Positions 45,578 through 58,692 are shown, numbered from the stretch's first letter. The stretch is 64,000 nt of DNA from Acheta domesticus (GCA_031308135.1 JAHLJT010009436.1:218379286-218443285); one strand, 5' to 3'. A program made the numbers and translations. Notes: generated by a model not told the origin, from the letters alone.

Positions 45578-47538
45578 GTTTTTTCCACGTCAAGTCGCAC
45601 GAATTTAAAGAAAATTTGACCTTGATGTCCCAGATTTTAAATCTTTTTTTTTTCCTACGAAGCGACCACAAAAAATTTGAAACACATTTTTCACTTTTTC
45701 GCTAAGTTTTTTTCGAGACGATATTAATTTCCACAATTTTAGAAAAATTACTTGCAATGCTAAAGTTAATCCTTTGTAATTAGTATTGAAATTGGGATAC
45801 ATATTACGTAATGTTTTGCGATATTCAAGAATAAAAGATGCCGTTTCCTTTGAGGTACGTATTGAATTCGAATTCATTAAGTACTTTTAAAATTAATTTT
45901 TTTGGCTATTTTATTTTTATTTTTTTAATTTCTTCCCTATGCCGGCAATTTAAAAATTCGAAAAAAAGGTCCATTGTATTATCTGAAGTGTTCTACATAA
46001 GCCGGAAAGTTTTAAAGTAGTACTACGAGGGAGTCCATAGCAGTATCAGTTGCTAATAAATAACATTAAAATAGAGTTTTGTTAGAACTCTTCCTTTTAC
46101 GACACGTGCGCAATTATCCGATTCATAACATGACATAAATCTCACGCTCGCTCTATGTTTGGATGTCGTTCGACACGCCCTTTGGTGCGAGCGATTAATC
46201 CAGCGAGCGAGTGGCCTACGTGCTGCGGTCAACTAATAGTAGTTTTCCTACTTCCATTGTATAATGCTGTTATTTGATGGCTGCAACCAGTTGCATAATG
46301 ATAGTCATTTAGATAGTTTTCATTATGATACAGGTTCTTGAGAGAACAATCAGAGAAGTTTACAAACCAAGTATTGACACTTAATCAATCGTTGAGAACC
46401 GTTTTAGCAAATGTTTCTTTCGATTGGGTACATTAAAATTGTATTTGATATTATATTATGCCCAATAGTTTTAATTTCTTATATTATTAGTATTTTTGTG
46501 GTATATTAATTAAAATAAAGTGGATCGTAATTTTACTTTGATCCCATTTGACTAGCGCAGTACTCCCTAACAGGTGGACAGGTAACCACAGCCACCTGCG
46601 GCAGCATGCGAGGGTAGATTTAGGTAGCTGTCCGCTAGTTGACCTTGGCTGAATCAACTGCCACGAAACTATTCATTGTAAAAGTTTAACGTATAAAGTC
46701 GTAGAAAAAGTACCGTATGAAACTCGATGTAATGGGTATTAATAATATCACACTCGTGTATTAATACCCATCATTACATCATCGTTTCATGATGTACTAT
46801 TATGCAACTAGTTTATTATGTTAAGATTTACTGCACGAGTACACATTTTTTGTATAACAGCATTATAAATTTATGTGAATCAAACTTAACCTTGATAAAC
46901 AAATTTCTTATGATGCCTCGGGTATTTCACATCTGTGCGAGAAAACGGTGGTCAGCTGTTCCTTTTACAGCTACTTCCTTACGATTCTCTCACTGCGATT
47001 GGCTGAATGTGTGGTGACGCAATTATTTGTGCCGTAATGTGCACTTTTTGAACCATTTCTTGCAACAGGAAAGGTCGTTTATAATGTTAATATACAAAAA
47101 ACAATATTTTTAATGCTATTTTTGTGACCATTTAGAGAAGAGAAATACAACATTAATGTAGAAAAACACTATTCTATTTTTCATGTAAGTGTCGGCATAA
47201 TGCGAAAATTTGGATAAAAAAATTAAAATCAATTTTAAATACTTAATGTTAACAAAAAATGTGTATACATCACATGAAAGTACTTATTTCTAAGTTTAAT
47301 TTAGATGTAATTGTATTCTTCTGAAGGAAACAGTACACACGTGGAAAAGTATTCACGTATTAGTGCGCGCAGAATTCTTCCAAAAAAAAAGTTGGTAATA
47401 TTTCTGAAAGCAGTGGTATTAGAGGAAAAAGAAAAGAGACGTGTCACCCACTTTCCACCCTAGACCTCCTAAGAAACTTTCTAGGTCCTAAAAAGTAGTA
47501 GAGTTTTGTGAGTATGCAATTTGACGTGGCATGACCCT
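45578..47538. mobile_element. possible second TIR element related to 39541-42277
   Basis: The left TTCCACGTCAAGTCGCAC (45593-45610) and the right, inverted GCCACGTCAAATTGCA (47515-47530), share the CCACGTCAA-T-GCA core of the first transposon's termini. Outer bases and target duplication are not clear, so the limits are approximate. A 90-codon minus-strand frame near the left end is unrecognised. The interior includes a long hairpin at 46709-46798. Confidence 0.4.
46709..46798. repeat. long inverted repeat: arms of about 36 nt, 14-nt loop
   Basis: The left arm (46709-46744) and right arm (46759-46798) are complementary with only a few mismatches and small bulges. Both contain GATGTAATG and GGTATTAATA or their complements. 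Transcribed, it would form a ~90-nt hairpin of microRNA-precursor size. It sits inside a suspected transposon, so a MITE-like or transposon-derived hairpin is the main alternative. Confidence 0.8.
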
Positions 47539-47539
47539 T

Positions 47540-50500
47540 TATCGGAAATTGGGGTAGAAAATGTAATTTTCGAAGTTATACTGGTGAAATGATTTTTGAA
47601 ACGGAGATAATATCAAGAAATACTAAATGCGTTCTGATCATGAGTACTAGTGAGTAAATGAATGGATTTTTTATGATTTCCAAGTCGAAGTTCATTGAAG
47701 ATGAAGGTAATCATTTCCTTCAATTCATCAAAAATTAACTTGAAAAAGGTTGCTTTGCCATATTTTGTCCATCACATACTCTGCGATCTTCAATCTTCTC
47801 TCATTTTAGATTATTACAGTGAATGTGAATATTTCTTGTTATCAAATTTTGCCAAATACGATCGTTGCTTTATGTCTGTATTCATGATTCAACTTGCTTA
47901 AAATAAGAGCTAAGGTAGTGATTCAAGAGATTAAACTAATATAAATAAATTGCACTGCTTCCTTTAATACGTCAGAAATTTAAAAAAAAATTCTCAAATG
48001 TTCAATCTCTTGTATGTACGACTTGCATGTTAGGGATGTTTGGGTTATATTAATAGTGCAGTTGTACCATTTTAATATTTATATAGAGTTATACCAGTAT
48101 TTCAGTTGTACCTGCAATTAAGTGCTCGCAACAACTTCAAATATTCAACCTTTTATCAAATAGTGTGTACGTAGCTTTCTAGATTTAGCTTAGGAAATTG
48201 GTAAGTCTGCAAAAATAAAACTATTTTCTGATATTTGTATTTATGCCTAGGGTAAAAGCACCAATAGTGGCCACAAATAACATTTCCCTAGATTTCTGAA
48301 ACTTCTTGGGTTACATTGCTAAATTCGATGGGTCAAACTCAACGGGCAATTATCGTCTCTCTTTCTGAAAACGCTCCCTTCTCTAAAGATAGCCAAATGA
48401 TTTATTGTTATTGTTTATTAATTTATTTCCAAACTCCGATTTTCTTCCAGAACTGGACTTGGAAATTTTTGGGAGTGGTCAGATACTCGTCTTCATAATT
48501 GGTGTTCTCAATTGTTCGATATCGATAGTCCTCCCCCTGAACCTGTCTCAGATTATCTAGCCTTTCAAAAAAGATAAGAATAATGTCTTATTAAAAAGAG
48601 ATGAAATACTGATCATATAAAATTAAAGACCGATTTTTAAATACTTAATTTTGAAACTTCCAAGACTGCTGTAATTGCCGGAGTGAGGCTGACCTGCGAG
48701 ACCAAACGGAGATTCAGATGTTTGCATTTATTTCTTGAACACATTGAAAAATACTTCATTTTGACATTGATTTATTACTCAAACACTATCGCAGAACTAA
48801 TGTGCCTACCAACCTTCCCCATGCTAGTGGCAATTTACCCCAAGGTCTGTATCGACCAATCCCACAAGTGGGATTGACATATCTTGATTTTATGACTTTT
48901 AACAATTCTAAAAGTTCGACATTCAAACTTTAACGAATAAAATATATCACAAGGTACCCTTGCAAATAGTTTCCATTGATGCAATCAAACCTTCACACAA
49001 TTAAACCTAAGTTGTGGAAAAATAATAAAAACTGTCAACTGGTGCCAACCAGCCCGAATGTACCTAGCCAGTCTCCCCTAATGTACCATTGGAACTTCAA
49101 TACCGTCCAGAATGAGATGCAATATTCAACTTAAAAAGTACAAAAATTTCGAATTAATAAAATGTACATGCACCAAGTCAACTTTTAAAAAATAAAACAA
49201 GAAATTAACGACTAGACCAAAAATAAACTTTCATTCTCGAAACTTTAATTCAAGTTATTACAAAATTAAATTCACCGCTTGAAACAAATTTATTGAACAA
49301 CTTACAATGTCACCTTCTGAATCTTCAAAACAAAAGAATATAGTTGAAACAAAACTACGTGAATGTTAAAGAACGTGTAACTACGTGTGCCAGCTGCCAT
49401 TTATCGCCGCCCAAACTATTTTTTTTTTGTATTTTCTTAATTTTTCGGTTTCCTAATTGTAGAACGGAAATTTTAATTTTAGAATATTACAGAACACTAA
49501 AATTTCGTCCTAAATGGCAATTTTATTTTAAAAATTAGTAGCTGTTTTTAAGAAAATGGCGTTTAATCGCTACTGTAAATGGGAAACTTGAAGCTCTTTT
49601 CACAGAAAATGTTTGAATTTTCGAAAAAAATATTTGAAGTCATTTGAAGCACTTACACTTACAAATATAATAGTGTTTCCAAATTGCTGGTAATGTGCAT
49701 ATTAAAGGTGTGAGAGATCTTTAAAAAAATTACAGTTGTGTAATTTTTGAAAAAAACAAAAAAAACCCTCAAAAATAATCTTGACGTCATATTAAAGAGT
49801 ACAATTAGCACTATCCGTTCCGTAAGTCAGGAGAAAAAATTATGAGAAACTGGCGTTTGAGCGTTTCTGAAAATGCGGAATTTTGTTCGGAATTTTCAGA
49901 TGGCAGCTGGCAAGAGTATGTGGCACGTCCGAAAAGCTAGCGGAGATCAAAGGAAATAGATAAATCTTACCGGAAAGTCTGTGCCATTCTTTAGCATACC
50001 ACTAGTTTACCTTTGATTTATTGATAGAAAATTGTTTTGAGGTCGGCACTACAAGTTTGTTGTATCAAAGTAAATGATATGTGTATAATTTGTATTACAA
50101 CCTTTTTTTATTAAAAATTATGTTCAGTGACTACCTGTATTGAGCTCGGAAGTTGTGAACAATCTCGCTGACCGCAAATCTTTCACAGAGCCTCTAATCT
50201 TCTCGAGTTCCATTCAGATACTTGTTGCATTCGCTTCCAACTTTGATTTGTTAATATTTGAAAATAAATAAAACCATTCTTTTGTCGTGATGTGACCGTC
50301 ATTACTTCATTATACTTAACTCGTCGATACAACTAAATTCTCATAGACGCATTATTTTGAGTTCTTGTAAATGTAAGTTTCACATCCCAGCGTCGTTCAT
50401 GTAGTTACGTGAATAGTCTCTCTGTTTTTGCATGATTTCAGAAAGTGCTATATAATTTTAAACGCGTTACATAATGATAGAGTAAGACCTTCGTGCACTT

Positions 50501-51130
50501 CTCTGATTGACAGTGCTGAATCGTCGGGTTCCAAACGATATGCATAAGATTAATTCCCTTTTTCCGCGCCGTCAAGGTCAGGTTTTGAAATTTCAAGCTG
50601 ATGTACATTGCCACTGTGAGGAAATAATTACAGGACTTCCATCGTACCCAAAGAAATCATGTATCCGATGAAGAAATTTGCAGAGTGCCAACCCATATAT
50701 TCATTTTTCTTAGAAAGAAAAAGGGCAATCACGAAATCCAAATATGTTGGCACATTTTAAAAATGATTTACGTAAGTGTTTGAATTTCACAAAATAGAAT
50801 GAGACTTATCAGTACATAAATCAAACCTCACAAACATTTCATTATAAGCAGATTTTAAGTATTTTCGAATCACATAAGTAAATTTACATACGTGTAACAA
50901 CTAATTTTGTGTTTCACTTCTGGTTGAACTTTACTACCAATCACACCGATTTATCTATTTCTTTCTTAAAATACTTGCTGATTTATGAAATGTTATTCTT
51001 AACGATACTTTTTGGTATTGAGTTATAAAATAAAATTACATGATTCATCTTGTAATTTTAATTGAAAAACACGATACAAATATGAGTCGGAAATCCTATC
51101 TGATACTTTATAACTGCCTTTGTTTTCTAG
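47540..51130. other. AT-rich noncoding stretch with repeat-like segments
   Basis: No gene. 48660-49100 has mixed-GC, old-repeat character. A perfect 13-bp inverted pair TGCCAGCTGCCAT / ATGGCAGCTGGCA lies at 49388-49400 and 49900-49912 and may bound a 525-bp element. The rest is featureless. Confidence 0.4.
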
Positions 51131-51132
51131 AG

Positions 51133-51454
51133 CAGGGCTTTCCAACTGGCGGCCCGCGGGCTGCATGCGGCCCGCCGGATCTTTTCGTGCGCCCCGTGAC
51201 TGCTTTGAAAAACTTTATTATACCAGCCAAACACAATACTTTTGCACAATTCATCTTATTTTTATTTAATGATGAAATAATTTTCTCGTTGTGTGTATTA
51301 ATAATTATATTGACTAAAAGTCGTATGTAATATATATTTGTTTCAGTATAACCTCAGTATTTAGGATAAAAATCATCTTAAATTATGGTGCTGCCCGCGG
51401 CTGAACTAGAATTTGATATGTGACCCATAAAGCCTTCTAAGTTGGACAGCCCTG
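51133..51454. mobile_element. hAT-like MITE (CAGGGCTTTCCAACT family)
   Basis: A 322-bp element starting CAGGGCTTTCCAACTGGCGG, with CCCGCGGGCTGCATGCGGCC next, and ending AGTTGGACAGCCCTG. The ends are good inverted repeats. Flanks TTCTAGAG and ATTTAGAG match at 6 of 8, a worn 8-bp hAT target duplication. The start belongs to the widespread animal hAT MITE type with GGCCCGCGGGC near the terminus. No coding capacity. Confidence 0.9.
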
Positions 51455-51462
51455 ATTTAGAG

Positions 51463-53228
51463 GGATGAGCTGCAAACTTCTCAAGCACGAGACTGCTGTG
51501 CATTTCTCCTCAACAATTAGGGGATGCTAATAGCGAGGTCTCCATCGCAATTCTAAAGTGTCCACATAGTTAAATGTATATAACTTAGATTTTTACTCAA
51601 AGAGATCTCCAGTTTCTGTGGTATATAATATCGCGCAATACTTTTAGACTTTTTTTATTTCATGAAAATTACATCAGTTGGAAGAAATTAACAAGTAATA
51701 ATTAAAAATAAAAGCAAGATTACTTACCATTTTTATTGCCAGGATTCCCGTCTAGAATATTATGACAATCGTATTCGGCACTACTATTATGACCACACTT
51801 TCAGAAAACCAGGCTCAGCTTTGAAGTCAGCATCATTTTTTTTTGTTTTGGACATGGAAATGGTACCATTTTTGACAACATAATAATTCTTCCTCCACAT
51901 AGTAATTTCAAATAGAAAATATGGTGGTGATGGATGGCCTCTTTAGAGACTGCGTCTAAGTCGAACCTTTCGTGCAATTCATTTCTACAACGTGGCAAGC
52001 TTTTGATCTGGACATTTTAAATGCATTTCTACGAGAAGAAAATGCATGTGAACTTCGAGTTCTTGTGAGTGATCAAACTGATAAGCTGTATTGATTTAAC
52101 TCCATTGATTCGGATTCAGAACTCCGATAGCAAAATTCCTGTTTCAGAATCCAAAAAGTGAAGTTGAAGTTGAAAAGTTGATAACTACTTAAAAGCGTAG
52201 CCACACCCCATATTCGTAAGGCCAACAAGCATTGTTAACTAGGGGATGTGGGAAGTTGGAAATAATGAACCACACACACCACACAACCACATTGAATATT
52301 TTGCATTAGAATTTTTTTTAGAACTATTGTACAGGTGTTTGAAGCAACAGGTTTTTGACAGCTTTTGAAAGGAGGAGCACATCCAAATCATCAGACATTT
52401 GTGCAGTAGTGTTCGTTACGGGACCCCTGAGGCTTTCTAGGATGGAGAGAATTCCTGTTGGTCGTCGTCAGCAAACAGTATGAAAAAATCGGGAAGATGA
52501 CTAAAAATTCATGATCTCACCGCAAAAACAAATGCTGACCATAACTCTGAATTATTTTATTTGAGAGCAAAAATAAAATAATTCAGTGGGAGAGTCATGA
52601 GTCAAAAACTGTGTTGACCTGTGTGTGAACTTCGAACAATTCTCAGGACTCTGATGATAATCTGGTGACCCGCATAACAAGAGAGGCGTTGGAATGGCAT
52701 TGTACTCATTGTTTGCAATCTTTGGAATCGTGGAGGAAAAACACATTATACTAGAAAATGATACTAATCTTTGATATAAACAAGCAAGTACTTCTTAGCA
52801 ATGAATCTGCCTCTCTGCCCTTCTTTATGGGAATCTTTTGTAAAAAAACATGTCATGTCTCCTAAACTATCTTCATGATGCATTATCTTTTACTTAATTC
52901 AATCGCAATTTGGTTGCTGGGCTCTGCACTTCAGAGAAAAACAAGTGGTGTAGTATTTATGAGTAACAATTGAAAAATCTAGAGAGTTAGTGGTGTTAAA
53001 AAATTCGGATGCATGTGCAAGAACTTACGTTTACTCAAAGGAAATCAGTAAAAGAATCATCTCATCAGTCATACTTGTTTGTAGGGTTTTAGGAAAGTGA
53101 AGAAGTTTGTAGGGTTTTAGGAAAGTCCTGAAGCATAAAAATAAATAATTTGTTACCATGAATCAATTGGGAGCAGGGGAAATGTTTCTCTTTACGTTTG
53201 TAAGTCGGTGGCGATGAGGATTAAGTGA
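51463..53228. other. AT-rich noncoding stretch
   Basis: No supported gene or repeat family. A short direct repeat GAAGTTTGTAGGGTTTTAGG occurs in part twice at 53080-53125. Confidence 0.45.
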
Positions 53229-53236
53229 CTCTTACG

Positions 53237-53496
53237 CAGGGGTGGATCCAGCCGATCCTATTGGAGGGGACCATCTTAGATTTGGTTGAATAATAAACAT
53301 TTGTTATATTGTATATTATTTTGTAGTGTACATAAATGATATTATATCATATTATTTTTTAAATAATTACATATTTCTAAAATAAATGAATATTTAAATA
53401 AGTTTCGCCAAATTAAAGAATGTAACAAACGAAAACTGTAGGCTTTTGAGATAGGGCAGGGCCCCATGCTCCCCCCCCCCCCCGGATCCGCCACTG
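53237..53496. mobile_element. hAT-like MITE, family B copy 2
   Basis: A 260-bp element starting CAGGGGTGGATCCAGCCGAT and ending CGGATCCGCCACTG, so the termini are inverted copies of CAG-GG-GGATCC. Flanks CTCTTACG and CCCATACG match at 6 of 8. It carries a C homopolymer (53471-53483) before the right terminus that the copy at 16477 lacks; otherwise the interiors align. Confidence 0.9.
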
Positions 53497-53504
53497 CCCA
53501 TACG

Positions 53505-54200
53505 GAGGTCGAGGAGAGGAAGCGGTGTTGGCGAGGAAGTGGCGTTGGCAGTACTAAATGCAACGGAGTAACTGTAGCGCTCTTGACTCCTGGTGTGATT
53601 GGAAGGGAAAGGAAGGGGAGGGGACCAAAATCCAAGATTCTGTGTTTGATTGGGCAGGGTCAATGTAATGTGCAGAGCGATGATCTTGTCATCAATACTG
53701 GCAATAGCAACGACGGAGAAAATGAGAGAGTAAAAAAAGTGCTCTGTGAGCGAGACCGACGCGATGGCGAAGTTGGTTAGCTTGGGTGGGGGCGGAGGCG
53801 TAGCAGCGGCACGAGGCTGCAATGGCCAATGGCCGGCAGCTGGCGACGGAAGCACGTCTGGCGCATTCCGCTATTGGCCGTGCAGCTGACTTCCGCTTTG
53901 CGACGCAATTGTTCGGCAGCCACGCTGATTGCAATGTACAGCAAACGGCGATGGCGTCTCTCTCCCCACTTACCGACCTTGCGACTAGACGCGCCCACTT
54001 CTGCTTACCTGGTCGCTCTGGAGTACCTCACTCCGCTATTTTTACGATATATTATTCGTATGTACTTGCCGGTCGACAGCTTTGCGATAAATGGTGGTCG
54101 CTACATTGCATTCCTGGCAAAATCCAGGATTAATGTCTTTTTGGTTTATTTATCTTTTGGGAATACAACGTATAGATGTTATATAATTTATTGCACTTAA
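53505..54200. other. moderate-GC noncoding stretch
   Basis: 53760-54010 is GC-rich and contains AATGGCCAATGGCCGGCAGC and CTATTGGCCGTGC (facing CCAAT cores), so promoter-like or repeat-derived. Frames of about 100-150 codons on both strands carry no recognised domain. Confidence 0.35.
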
Positions 54201-54703
54201 AAGTAAAAATTGCAGCTTCTAAAGTGTCGGTCATTTGAGATAGCTTTTCTGCTTCAGAGACTGCTATTCTGTAGTTAATCATGGACAGAAAGATCTTTCG
54301 TCCATAAGTACAGGTCTCAAATATAGCAATAAAGTGTCAAAGTGAAATTAATCTCAATAAATAAATAGAGCATGTGTTCTTAAAAAAATAGAATATGAAA
54401 AATTGTGAATTTAGAAGAAATGTTTTCATGTCGCAGTTCCTACAGATTCAAGTTAAACTGTAGATCTTTCTGCAACTAGATGTCCTTCTAGCAAAATAAT
54501 TTTTCTTTGCACATCCACATTAAATATTCAAATATATTAACTACATTGACGGGATAAAAAGTCAACGCAGCGGCAAAATATGAACACACACGTAAATTTA
54601 AATAATAATAAAGATAACGATCAGCGAAATGTATGGTTGTCATGTGCGTAGTGGGGTTAGATATCGATGTCATTGATCTCAAAATACAATTTTTAAAAAT
54701 TTA

Positions 54704-54990
54704 TTTTGTTTATTTATTGTCGCTTTACAACAAGGCAGGTCATTAGAGACTTCATTATATTTACATCAGTACATATATGTTAAACAATTGTATCATTACA
54801 TCATATGCATTACATCATTGTATCATAAAAAAGTATCAATATGATATTACATTTATCAATTTACTTCTTTCTTGTAGTTTCAAAAATTTTAAAACAGCCT
54901 TTTTTTCTTTTGATCATTGTATAAAAGCTGTGTTCTATTTTCGGTATTTTCCTTACATTATCAAGTCGTTGGTATTCAAGAATGAAACGA
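54704..54990. repeat. dispersed repeat, copy 1 (GTCGCTTTA…AGGTCAT family)
   Basis: TTTATTTATTGTCGCTTTAC followed by AAGGCAGGTCATTAGAGAC at 54711-54750 matches TTTATTAATGTCGCTTTATA and CTAGGTCATCAGCGACC at 62537-62580. Similarity continues to a GGTATTCAAGAATGAA block near 54970, matched by GGCATTCAAGAATGAG at 63397-63412. An unnamed dispersed repeat. Confidence 0.6.
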
Positions 54991-55217
54991 AGAGTAGACA
55001 CTGTAGCGCCATATTTTATCTCAGAGTTCAGGGTTTGAATTTTTTGAACAGATTACTAATTCGGGTTAAAGAGACCGATCCATAATCTTGTAATGACGAC
55101 TTCTTCTCTTCTTTTGAAGTTTGATTTCGGTAGAACTGGTTCCGGAATAGTTTCTTGCTGCGAGTGAAAACATGTTTTTGTAAAATTGAGGTTCTTCAAC
55201 CTCACTTATACTCTCGC

Positions 55218-55880
55218 ATTATTTGTAACTTTTATAATTTTCTAAAATTCAGGAAATTCAACAAAAAGTTTACCTGCACCGTTTTTCACTATGCCTTTAG
55301 CTCGATACGAGGAAAAAATTTAATGAAAAAACTTGAAGTTTTTTTTTCAGAAAAAAACATTTTTTATAAATAGCCTTTACTTCTAGCTAAATGTACGGGA
55401 AAACTATTTGTTGTCAGAAAATTGCACATGACCTTATTTAAATATCTAATCTTTTAGAACTGATTATACTAAAGAAAAAAATGTGTCAATTTTCGAAAAT
55501 ACAGAGAAATCACTGAAAAATAGACCCAAGTTGTTTTTATAACTCTATTTCAGAAAACAATATGGTGCCGGTTTTGAAAAAAATATTTGTTCTACAAGTT
55601 GCCTACATTTCAGGCAAAAGTTTGTGAAAACGACTCGCATTTTCGAAAGATCGTGCATAACGTAGTCTGTCTGTAAAGAACAGATTAAGTAAAATCCCTA
55701 TCTTCAATATTGTAGTTGTAGAAAAACACCGAGGAAATTTTTCAACATCTTCAATTTTGGAATATTCAGAGATTTCACCGAAAATGACACCTTCGCCGTT
55801 TTTAAGCTCTATTCTTTGCTCATTCTGAGGGAAAAAAAATAAAAATGTTGATCTTTCATGAAGAAATTGTGAAAATGTTT
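55218..55880. repeat. diverged tandem array, three units of about 260 bp
   Basis: Similar blocks recur near 55235, 55495 and 55757: a GAAATTC/GAAATC/GATTTC-ACNGAAAA stretch, then a GTTTTTCA/GTTTTTAT/GTTTTTAA block, then TTTAGCTC/TAACTC/TAAGCTC and a run of A with ATTTTT or TATTTGTT. Heavily diverged; spacing about 260 bp. Probably part of an old transposon or satellite. Confidence 0.5.
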
Positions 55881-55992
55881 TTGAGGATTCAAGTAAATAT
55901 GAAATGATTTATTATTTTGTATTCTTCAATTTCAAAGTAAAAGTTGTGCAGAGTGTTTTACTATTATTCCTATTACTAATGTAGTGTATTCC

Positions 55993-55994
55993 TA

Positions 55995-56025
<31 letters not shown>

Positions 56026-56038
56026 TATTATTTTTACA

Positions 56039-56073
<35 letters not shown>
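55993..56073. repeat. (ATT)n microsatellite
   Basis: About 80 bp of ATT triplets with two interruptions. Confidence 0.95.
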
Positions 56074-56074
56074 G

Positions 56075-57780
56075 GCTATTTTTTTCGTTACTTCTTGAGG
56101 ATGATTTAATAAATACGGCCATTGTCAATTTAAATCCTCCCACCCCCGCGTGCGAAATTATTTTAGAGATTTCCTATCAGTTTTAATAATATTTTTCTTT
56201 AAAAACGTAGATAGTAAAGAGTCATGAATGACTAACAAACATGTTTTAATTTGGAACAACGATACATTGAAACAATGATATTTTAAAACATCCATGTTTT
56301 GTTTGTAATGTACGCCTAATGGATAGCAATGATCAGTAGATTTCATCGCTAATTTGTAGCGCATCTTACGGAAAATAAATCACTTTTGTAATGTGTTTTC
56401 TGTAAGATGAATTATCTAACAATTAATTCAATAGGTCCTCTGTGACTTTCAACATTGTCATAGTTCGCCACTAAACGACTTTCAAGGTCTAGAGGAACAA
56501 TAGATTGCCATCGATGTACTATTTTTGTGTCAATCAAGAAAAGAATAATAGTGCTGCGTACGAAGGATACGTCTAAAAGTATAGAATATGGTTAAACAAA
56601 TTTTATTATTTTATTCTTTGATATATTTAATGCATTGAAATAGAAGTATTTACGTTTTTCTCCAGATTTTTCAATTCCGGTCTTTTAAACTTTTGAATTT
56701 ATCGTTCGAAACAAATTGTTGTATTATTCAGTATAGATATCATATGTCCTGGTTAATAATGCTGTTAGTGAAGAAATATAAAAATTTAATTTGCAGACCA
56801 AAATTTGAAAATTCGACAAAATTTTACTATTTTATTCCACATTGACAGGAGGTTGTCAGAAAGTGCATGCAATAAATTATATAATGTTTTATACCTAAAG
56901 AAAATGACTAATTTTTTTCATTGGATCTCCGAATTTTGTCAGATTGGAATAAGTTAATAGAGAATAAGTGAAATTCGTTGAATTCAAACTTTTCCGTAAC
57001 TGCGTTATTCTCCATTTTGGTTATTATCTTTGTGGTATACTTGAATTTGTTTAGTTCTCATTTGAATACGTACTGCAAGAGAGATTTTGAAACAGGGATA
57101 CGGTGTAACCATATTTATAATTTACTTACTACTTTGAATTAAATGTCTTTTAAATCCAACATATCCCATTATAATTTATAGTAATATATTTCATTTAATA
57201 GAATTATGACCTGTAATTATTTTACTACTTTTTTCCAGGAAGGTTACTACGAACGTTCTTGCACTTCTTTAAGTAAATCAACAGTTGTCCACAATCAAAA
57301 CTCACCCTTGAACGCATAAAACGCATTTAGTATTGCTTCAAATGTAGTACAATGCTAATAATGACAAAGGTTTGAGCATTTGCAGTCTATTTGTGGGCTT
57401 ACACCCTCATGTGTAAACTACACGGGTAATCATCATTACTATCTGTGTAGTAAATCTATAAATCCGGTGCCAAATTGTGTAAATTGCAAGCAAAAAACAC
57501 ATTGCTAACTGTAAAGATTACCCGAATTATAAGGCCATAAAATTGTCGAGAAAATTTAAGTTTGCCTCTAAAACTCCCAACTGTGCATACGGCTTCCAAT
57601 CGAAATGAACAGGAATCAAATCAACCACATCGTCGAAGATCCCAATTCATTTTCCTCCACTCCGAAACGACCTCCAGCAACAGCGTTCTCAATTTCAACC
57701 TCAAAACTTGTCGAGTAATAAATGCTAAAATATAGTTCATAACTTCTTTGAAAACCTGACTTATGGGAAGTAATTGCGGA
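56075..57780. other. AT-rich noncoding stretch
   Basis: No supported feature. The last 250 bp may include degraded 5' sequence of the LINE that follows, but no gag-like motif is visible. Confidence 0.45.
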
Positions 57781-58060
57781 GAATTAAAATTTATCAACTG
57801 GAATGCAAATGGCATTAAGCGTTAGGAAAAATGAATTTGTATTCTTCATAAAGAGTAATTAAATTAAAATATCAGCCATTACGGAAACCCACCAATCACC
57901 GGAAGAAATATTCTACTTTCCTGGCTTCAAAACGTGTAGAGCCGAAAGGATATCACTAACTGCGTCAGGTGGTGTAATAATTTTGGTATAAAATACTATT
58001 AAGCATGGACAATTTCCTACAATGCTCTCACCAAACGTAGAAGTATAGGGAATAAAATTA
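57781..58060 (+). pseudogene. older LINE: N-terminal half of AP endonuclease domain
   Basis: 57781-57819 reads ELKFINWNANGIK, the WNANGI start of the EEP/AP-endonuclease domain of Jockey/CR1-like LINEs. 57869-57991 reads ISAITETHQSPEEIF with FPGFKT, AER and SGGVIILV, matching the TETH, PGF and GGV blocks. A stop (TAG at 57820) and frame changes separate them. The segment runs to a degenerate NVEVIGIKLF-like block near 58030-58058, where it is interrupted by a second LINE. The domain resumes at 59062. Confidence 0.8.
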
Positions 58061-58061
58061 T

Positions 58062-58633
58062 TTGGGTTTGGGTTTGGTCCTGAGAAGCGACTTGGATTGG
58101 TCGGATCATATTAACAATACGGTAAAAAAGTCCTGGAGAGCACTTCACTTTGTAATGCGTATCCTAAAAAATAGTAGTCCAAATGCCCGATCCCTAGCAT
58201 ATACTACACTTGTTCGTCCTATTTTAGAATACGGATCAGCATGCTGGGACCCGTACAGGAAAGGGCAAATTGAGGCGTTAGATAAATTCAAAAACGGGCC
58301 GGTAAGTTTTCAAATCATGGGCGCATTGTTGATGAACGAGAAAAATGGGAGTCCTTATCTAAGAGAAGAGAACGGGCGCGTTTATGCGTAATGTACAAGA
58401 CTTACAGAGGAGACACAGCATGGGCAGATATCGGTAAGAGATTGCATAAACCAGATTACAAAAGCAGAGGTGACCATCCGTGGAAAATACGATGTAGAAA
58501 GCAAAGAACTGATGTAGGTAAGATCTCCTTTGTGAATCGCACTATAGTAGATTGGAACAAACTACCTGCAAAAGCACTGGAGGCTCTTCCTTCTAATGTA
58601 GGCAAATTTAAAAACATACTAAATTCTATTTAG
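58062..58633 (+). pseudogene. C-terminal part of LINE ORF2, one frameshift
   Basis: The coding part of the 5'-truncated LINE. The first frame is intact from 58062 to about 58300 and then goes out of register. The downstream frame carries EKWESLSKRRERARLCVMYK-type sequence and goes on to IRCRKQRTDVGK and FVNRTIVDWNKLPA. No catalytic RT motif is included. Confidence 0.85.
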
Positions 58634-58660
58634 ATCACTATCAATACTGAGACAATTACC

Positions 58661-58692
<32 letters not shown>

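Noticed and set aside
46545..46650. Second hairpin or MITE (TTGACTAGCG … CGCTAGTTGAC)
   Set aside because: Inverted ends match over only about 10 bases with an indel and no target duplication; not strong enough to annotate.
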